From NCBI RefSeq assembly GCF_032884065.1, contig NC_088868.1:10788335-10852334 (forward strand): a stretch of DNA of 64,000 nt, written 5' to 3'. The stretch's first letter is position 1, and each line of letters opens with the position of its first letter. Positions 59,030 to 64,000 of the stretch are shown here, piece after piece. The notes beneath the pieces were generated by a model, which was not told the origin of the DNA, did no database searches, and worked only from the letters and a program-made list of their open reading frames with translations. The stretch is from Artemia franciscana (Eukaryota; Arthropoda; Branchiopoda; Anostraca; Artemiidae). Position numbers and translations under genes: made by a program.

Positions 59030-59330
59030 GTAGACAGGAACTTGGGCACCATAAAAGACGGAGGATTTATTAGGCATTTTCCAGAATAATTGTCTTTGGA
59101 TTGTTTTAGGTAAACATCTGACTAACTGTACTTTGAATGGTAAGTTGTATATAAATGTAGTTCTATCCCACTTTCTAGGGCTATAATGAGAGGAAGGTTG
59201 AGATGGATAGGACATGTTCTGCACATGAAGGATGACAGGTTGCCAAAGATCATCCTATTCAGCCAATCATCTAGGGACAAACAAAAAGCAGGTCATCCCT
59301 GAATTGGACAGGAGGTTTTAAGGGAAATTG
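59030..59330 (+). pseudogene. RTE family II C-terminal fragment
   Basis: Plus strand, frame-broken: KTEDLLGIFQNNCLWIVLGK, then MRGRLRWIGHVLHMKDDRLP and KIILFSQSSRDKQKAGHP near 59180-59310. These blocks match those of the fragment at 34611-35535 (CLRIVLGT; MKERLSRLGQVLQMKNDKLP). It is oriented opposite to the small fragment at 59888-60060. Confidence 0.8.
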
Positions 59331-59701
59331 GAGTTCCTCAAGGTAAAATAGCCTATGCAGAAGCGAGCAATAGTAAACAACAAAAGCTGTAATGGCACTG
59401 GCTGGATATTAATCCTTAAACTGCTGGGGATAAGCAATTTGAGTATCCACACTTCTCTGTCTACTGTATTTTTCGTCTTATAAATTATAGTCAGCGTCTC
59501 CCTATTAAAAATGTTCAAAGCCACTTCAAAATCAACTAGCAATGACAATACTGTAAGGCCTGATAAACATGCAAGCTGGCGTGCAAAGAGTGGGGTAGCA
59601 TGGTAGCCCTGCTGCTTGGTAATTTTTATGGCCCAGTGAAATTTGTTGACAAATTTGTCAGGAAATGCTAGTGCTTCCACTATCCCTGAATTTGTTAGCA
59701 A
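59318..59701 (-). pseudogene. Possible RT palm fragment (RTE-like)
   Basis: A minus open frame of 127 codons with VDFEVALNIFNRETLTIIYK, which resembles the RTE palm A box VDFEKAFDSxxRETLWKIL with the catalytic Asp replaced by Asn, preceded by QQGY for the usual QAGF. Only this block supports the call. Confidence 0.35.
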
Positions 59702-60620
59702 CTTCTGGAATTTTGTCGAGTTCTACTACTGCTCACTTTGGAACTTTTTGCATACCTCCATGCAAGAGTGAGTCCTTCCAAAATGATAGATGTGTGTTGA
59801 AAATAGGGCAACTTTGTGAGATCTCTAAAAGCCTCCAATGTGATACCTGCATGAAGTGGATTTGTGCAAGTTGTCTTTCTTTTAGTTATACTACTACTAA
59901 CAACTCACCACAGCACCAAGCAGGCTGAGGCCAACACACCTACGCACACTCCTCCTCTGTCTCAATCTATTCAGAGCCTCCCTCTTTACACCCTCTCAAG
60001 AAGTTCCCATTTCCTTTAAATATTTCTTTATGACATTCTTCCACAGCAGACAAGGACAAACTAATTAGCATTCTCTTAGTATGAGTTTAATATTTTAAAC
60101 GCTGCCATTTCAAAACTCGCTTGTGCCTGGAACTGCACAAAATGCTCTTTTACACTCCATACTTTGGAGCTACTGAGTACAGTTGATGTCATCTCTTTGG
60201 TTTCAGCAGCTATGCTTCTGTTCCGAGACTACAAAATCGCTTGCTGAGTTGATGTTCTGTACAATGGAGTCACTTAAAACCAAATTCCAAAGCATAAAGT
60301 ATGGAAGCTGACAATATTGAAGAATTCATATCTTCTATGTCTGATGAGGAAAAGACCCATTCTATTGTTTGTGAGGAGGTACAAGCACCTACTATTGTTG
60401 TTGCATTGGCTGAAACCACCATCATTTGTCTAATTGGAGCCAAGAAAAATTGCAAAAGTAGAAACCTCAACATAGTTGTGCTTGGTGTCCCTGATGTAGA
60501 AAATGTTACTGTCTTCATTACAATCCATCATAAACATGGTTACAGCATTGACATTAGAATACTGACTAACATAAGGTGCCTCCCCACTAATGCAAATACC
60601 TCTGCTCCTAATTGACCACC
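59690..60620 (+). pseudogene. Non-LTR ORF1 relic split by an RTE fragment
   Basis: The plus frame 59665-59928 carries a Cys-rich segment, LCEISKSLQCDTCMKWICAS, like the PHD-type finger of non-LTR ORF1 proteins, cut at 59888 by a reversed RTE end. The ORF resumes near 60260: EADNIEEFISSMSDEEKTHS, then KSRNLNIVVLGVPDVENVT, the conserved ORF1 block also seen as LNIVVFGVP in the 16480-17430 ORF1. It stops at 60613-60615 after a run of Cys/Asn-rich sequence. It probably belonged to a non-LTR element continuing to the right. Confidence 0.65.
59888..60060 (-). mobile_element. Short 3' fragment of RTE family II
   Basis: Minus strand. It matches the 3' end of the fragment at 34611-35535: ACAACTCACCACAGCACCAA at 59900 versus ATAACTCACCGCAGCACCAA at 34623, preceded in both by ACTACTACTA. 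It carries the Leu-Gly-rich C-terminal tail only, about 170 bp, and interrupts the ORF1 relic. Confidence 0.85.
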
Positions 60621-60699
60621 ACTAATAGTTTTCACTGTTTCTAGCTTCAACTTAAAAAAGAAAGTTCTAGATAAATCATTATGTACCAAGATCAAATTC

Positions 60700-60990
60700 T
60701 GTTCAGATGAATCAAGGAAGGATTACCACAAGTACAGGATTCTGGTTGGTGATTTTAAATGACTGACTGCAGCAGGTGAATCTAATCTTGTTAATATAGA
60801 TTTACAGATAGTGTCAAACTGATTGCAGAGCACTGCCAATGAATGTGGACTAGCACCACTTAACATTGTTTCTGAATTGCCTACTAGAGTAGGCCATAGG
60901 GTTTCTTCGTCTGAAGCTGACCTTACTTTTGTGTCTAATTCGAGTGTTTCCTCTGTAATAACTTGATCGTTCAGTTGATCACTTTGTCAT
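60700..60990 (+). pseudogene. Non-LTR endonuclease C-terminal fragment
   Basis: Plus strand: VGDFKxLTAAGESNL (the GDFN box with Asn replaced), NECGLAPLNIVSELPTRVGH and SSEADLTFVSNSS, the last three strands of an EN domain. Because a second GDFN box occurs at 61390, two different EN copies are present, or one has been partly duplicated. Confidence 0.6.
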
Positions 60991-61139
60991 TGTATAGTGC
61001 TGAATCTTAAAATACTGAGTTCTTTAGTTCCTGCTTACTCTAGACGCGCAGCCACTTGGACTCCTACTTTGTACAAATTAAGTTCTTTAGTTCCAATGTA
61101 GATAGCTTCCCTAACAAACTTTCTGAACTTTCCTTTTGT

Positions 61140-63650
61140 TTGATTACAGAAGAAGCAGCAGAGGAATGTGCTTATATATAAGAGATGGACTAGATATTAG
61201 TGTCATTTATCTTAACTCTCTTATTATTGAGTGAATGGTTTTTGTTTGGATACAAAATACACAATCAAAGATCCTCAATAGTTGTGGGTCTTGTTTATAG
61301 ATACCACAATGCTCCCAGTGTTTTAGATTCTGAATCTACTTTGGCTGCTATGGTATCTCAGGTGATGTCTGATTTTGTAAATTATGATCTTTTCCTTCGG
61401 GGGGACTTTAATCTAATCTTTTTTGAAATTCAATGGATTGGTGTATTTATTTTCTATAGTAGCAATTCTCCTTTTTTGTCTGTCCTCTTTGAAAACTCCC
61501 TCTATAAAAAATGTCATAACCAACTTGTTTCAGAGGGGGTTAGGCTTCTAACACCCTTGATCTGGTTATTCTCAGAAATCCAGACCTTCTTATTAGGAAT
61601 GTAAAATCAACACTGGTTGATAACAGTGACCTTGTTGCCACTATTTTGGAGCTACATTTGCCTACTACACTACCTTCTTCTAAACAACAAAATATATTTA
61701 TAACAAACTAGTCTCTGCAAGATTTGCCAAAGTCAGGTGGAATCAACTTGTTATAAATGATATTGATGAAAGTTGGTTTAATATGAAAGCTGTTTGCATG
61801 CTGAAAGTCTACCCAAATTTTGGCAAAAAGGCCAAAAATTTGCATTTTTAAACTACTGAACAAATAGGCTTATTAATAGAAAACATCAAGCATGGAATTG
61901 TTACATAAAAAAGAAAACCATGGAAAATTATCAAGTCATTAGAACTTTTTATAACCAAGCAAATAGCCAAATCAAAGTGTTGAAGAGAAATTTCGAAGAG
62001 AAATTGGCTGAGTATGTTAAAGAAACCCAAAATATTTCTGGCGTTATGTGTCTCAAAAATGTTGCAGCAGATGTACAGTCCCTGATATCCAGCACAATAG
62101 TCAATCTGTTAGCTGAAAGCTTAAATTTACAACCAGTAATTCCTGCCTAATTTTTTCCTCTGACTCTAGTACTGTTTTTCCCCATCCTCCTGTATATGAT
62201 GTATTGCTTGAGATGGAACCAATTTTTATGACTGATACAACAGTTCTAAAGGAGCTTACATTCCTTAAAATTAACAAATCTGCTGGTCTGCTGCCCTCAT
62301 GAATGTTAAACAGTTTTGTCTCACCACTTTCTTTGCAATTCAACTTATCATTGAATCTTTTAGACTACCACTGGAATGTTGAACTGCCCATATTGTTCCA
62401 TGATCTCTGCAATTGTTGAGGTTCTTGATAAACAGTCAGTTCTGCAGTTATTTGGTATCTTGAAGCAAATAATATCTTGCACAGCTCGCAGCATGGCTTT
62501 TATTCTGGAAGATTGATACCAATCTCCTTTAATTGTGAGGCTACATCACTGGTTTACTTGATTCTGGGCTGCCTGCTGATAAGATTCTGCTTGCCTTTTC
62601 CAAGACTTTTGACAAAGGTTGTCAAATTCAACTTGCAATGAAGCTACAATCAGTAGAGCTTGAAGAGAAATCCATGCTCTAGATCCTTGATTTTCTTCAC
62701 CAGTACTTTCAGTGTAGTCAGTTTGATGGCTCTAGTAACCATATTCTTTCTTTTTCTAAGCAGAAAGCTTTTTGGATTTTACACTACTTAATATTTTTCA
62801 TCAATTATGCTACTTCTACTATCAGTCTACAAAATAATCTTAGACTACAATGGGCCAAGGCTTGGCTTCTTGAATTCAATTTTGCCAACTGTGATGTTAT
62901 TCACTTTGGCAAAATTAATCCTCCTCTGTAAATGGTGACCGAGATCTTGGAGTCACCATTGATAACAAATTAAAATTCAGTGCAAATAACTGTGCTGCTG
63001 GTGCTAGTTCAACTCTGGGCTCATTAAATATACCCTTTCCACTTGTTACCCAAAAGTCATCAGTCTTCTGTGCAAGCGACTAGTTTGAACTAAGCTTCAA
63101 GTTGGATTGTCTGTAGCCTGCCCATATTTTGAAAAAGATATGCAAGTCATGAAAGACATGCAGAGATGTGCCACAAAAGACGTATCTGGTATGTGGGAGC
63201 TTACTTACCCTGCAAGTCTATCTAAGCTGAAACTCCCAAAACTTGTATTAAGGAGGAATATATAATTCTAACCTACAAGTTAAGGAAGACAAACACTCTC
63301 CCAGAATAATTTCAAATTGTTGGTTCAAATTCAAGAACCAGAGGTCATTGGCTAAAACTTAATAAGCAGTCTACCTTAACCATAGTCCACACTCAATCTT
63401 TTCCTCAAGAATTGTTAACAATTGAAATAAACTATCTAAAGACACAGTTACTGCTGAATCCACTGACATTTTCTAATAAAAGCTGGATGCTGGGTGGTCC
63501 TTGAGTGAGTGTGAACTAAACTGGAATGCCACTGACTATCCAACTGTATCTGGTCACTAATTAATATAGAAAACAACTTCAATCATCAACTCTGGAGCTT
63601 TAAAAGAAATAATCCTTAAATTGCTCCAAGCTGCAATTTTTGGGAGGGTG
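61140..63650 (+). pseudogene. CR1/Jockey-type EN-RT relic, family I copy 3
   Basis: Plus strand. 61150-61200 reads MCLYIRDGLDISV (EN strand), 61290-61400 GLVYRYHNAPSVLDS and DLFLRGDFNLIFF, with GDFN intact. Further on, HPPVYDVLLEMEPIFMTD and LKINKSAG correspond to copy 2's PPPIYDVSHTMEPILIKD and copy 1's DVNKSAGPDG. Near 62480-62640 come a degraded SQHGF and FSKTFDKG; near 62940 DLGVTIDNKLKFS, then near 63120-63240 EKDMQVMKDMQRCATKD and KLKLPKLVLRR. The 3' UTR ends with GCTCCAAGCTGCAATTT at 63625-63641, as in copy 1 at 1929-1945. Stops, frameshifts and a deletion over the YADD region (62720-62800) make it dead. Confidence 0.82.
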
Positions 63651-63769
63651 TAAAGTGGAAGACTTTAAATAGATTGGCATTTTGGAATTTGCAAAGCTGT
63701 GTTGACTTCATATGTTGTAGTAAGTTGCTAGATAAGAGTTGTAATATCTTTCTCCCCAACACTAGTCTT

Positions 63770-64000
63770 AAAGACTAGTCAGCCAGGAACTAGACTAGAT
63801 ATAGGATCTACCTATTTTCCAATCTTTTTTTTTAACCGTGAAAAAACACCTCATTCTTTGGTTTTTTACCTTAAACATCTTTACTGTATCCTCCATCTTT
63901 ACAAATAGTACTACTTAGGTAAATGAAACTATCTACTTAATTGATCTTTTTGTTACCCAACATCAGGGCTTCGCCTTCATTTATTCCTAGTTAGTTTTCT
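63770..64000 (-). pseudogene. RTE family II fragment at window edge
   Basis: Minus strand. Nucleotide landmarks match 35095-35290 in order: GTGAAAAAACACC, CTTCTTTAC/CATCTTTAC with A-rich follow-up, AAAGTAAGTGAAACT-like, TTGATCTTTTTGTTACC, and CTTCATTTATTCCTAG. It corresponds to the TYFGSIISKEGG segment of the RT C-terminal part. Cut by the window end. Confidence 0.75.

Overview
This window is eukaryotic, repeat-dense, AT-rich DNA with a single convincing host gene. It shows spliceosomal exon borders, a C2H2 zinc-finger coding exon, long (AT)n tracts and relics of at least six transposable-element groups. The mix (CR1/Jockey-type, RTE-type and Penelope-like retroelements, pogo/Tigger and ZBED5/SCAND3-type hAT transposases, Maverick/Polinton-type remnants) suggests an invertebrate, probably an arthropod. 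My impression is a crustacean such as brine shrimp, but the species is an inference and was not tested.

Layout. 1-1965: decayed CR1-like retroelement (family I, + strand). 1966-5135: a ~630-bp palindrome and a short copy of repeat family A, which ends in a hairpin module (B). 5140-6960: two minus-strand reverse transcriptase (RT) fragments. 6960-11960: a nearly full-length but decayed non-LTR element with PHD and CCCH fingers in ORF1, interrupted by an RTE-type fragment flanked by a 42-bp duplication. 12491-14896: a complete but dead pogo/Tigger-like transposon. 15180-17430: a non-LTR ORF1 plus endonuclease (EN). 17690-19100: a hAT transposase relic. 20100-21240: an RTE-type RT. 21595-23795: a Penelope-like element with GIY-YIG domain set among (AT)n tracts. 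23930-25345: a 315-bp higher-order satellite.

27860-32634 holds the zinc-finger gene: two phase-matched exons separated by a 3.85-kb intron that contains an RTE insertion. 34216-36340 is a hAT relic with an RTE copy nested inside it. 36852-40378 is the long copy of repeat A, with a ~290-bp internal tandem array.

40860-53720 is the most unusual part. Two ~78-bp minisatellite arrays in opposite orientation (43.85-45.06 kb and 47.6-49.03 kb) flank relics of two Maverick/Polinton-like genes. Next comes a ~1.2-kb palindrome built from repeat A around hairpin module B. A second inverted array pair with a 16-bp unit (51.4-51.84 and 53.1-53.72 kb) follows.

54597-56325 and 56373-56882 are two large foldbacks, the second related to the palindrome at 2.4-3.06 kb. 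57100-63650 holds two more family I copies mixed with RTE fragments, and a further RTE fragment runs off the right edge.

Every transposon coding region I could read carries stops, frameshifts or lost catalytic residues. The zinc-finger exons are the only intact coding sequence with clear functional support. No tRNA, rRNA or CRISPR array was recognised.
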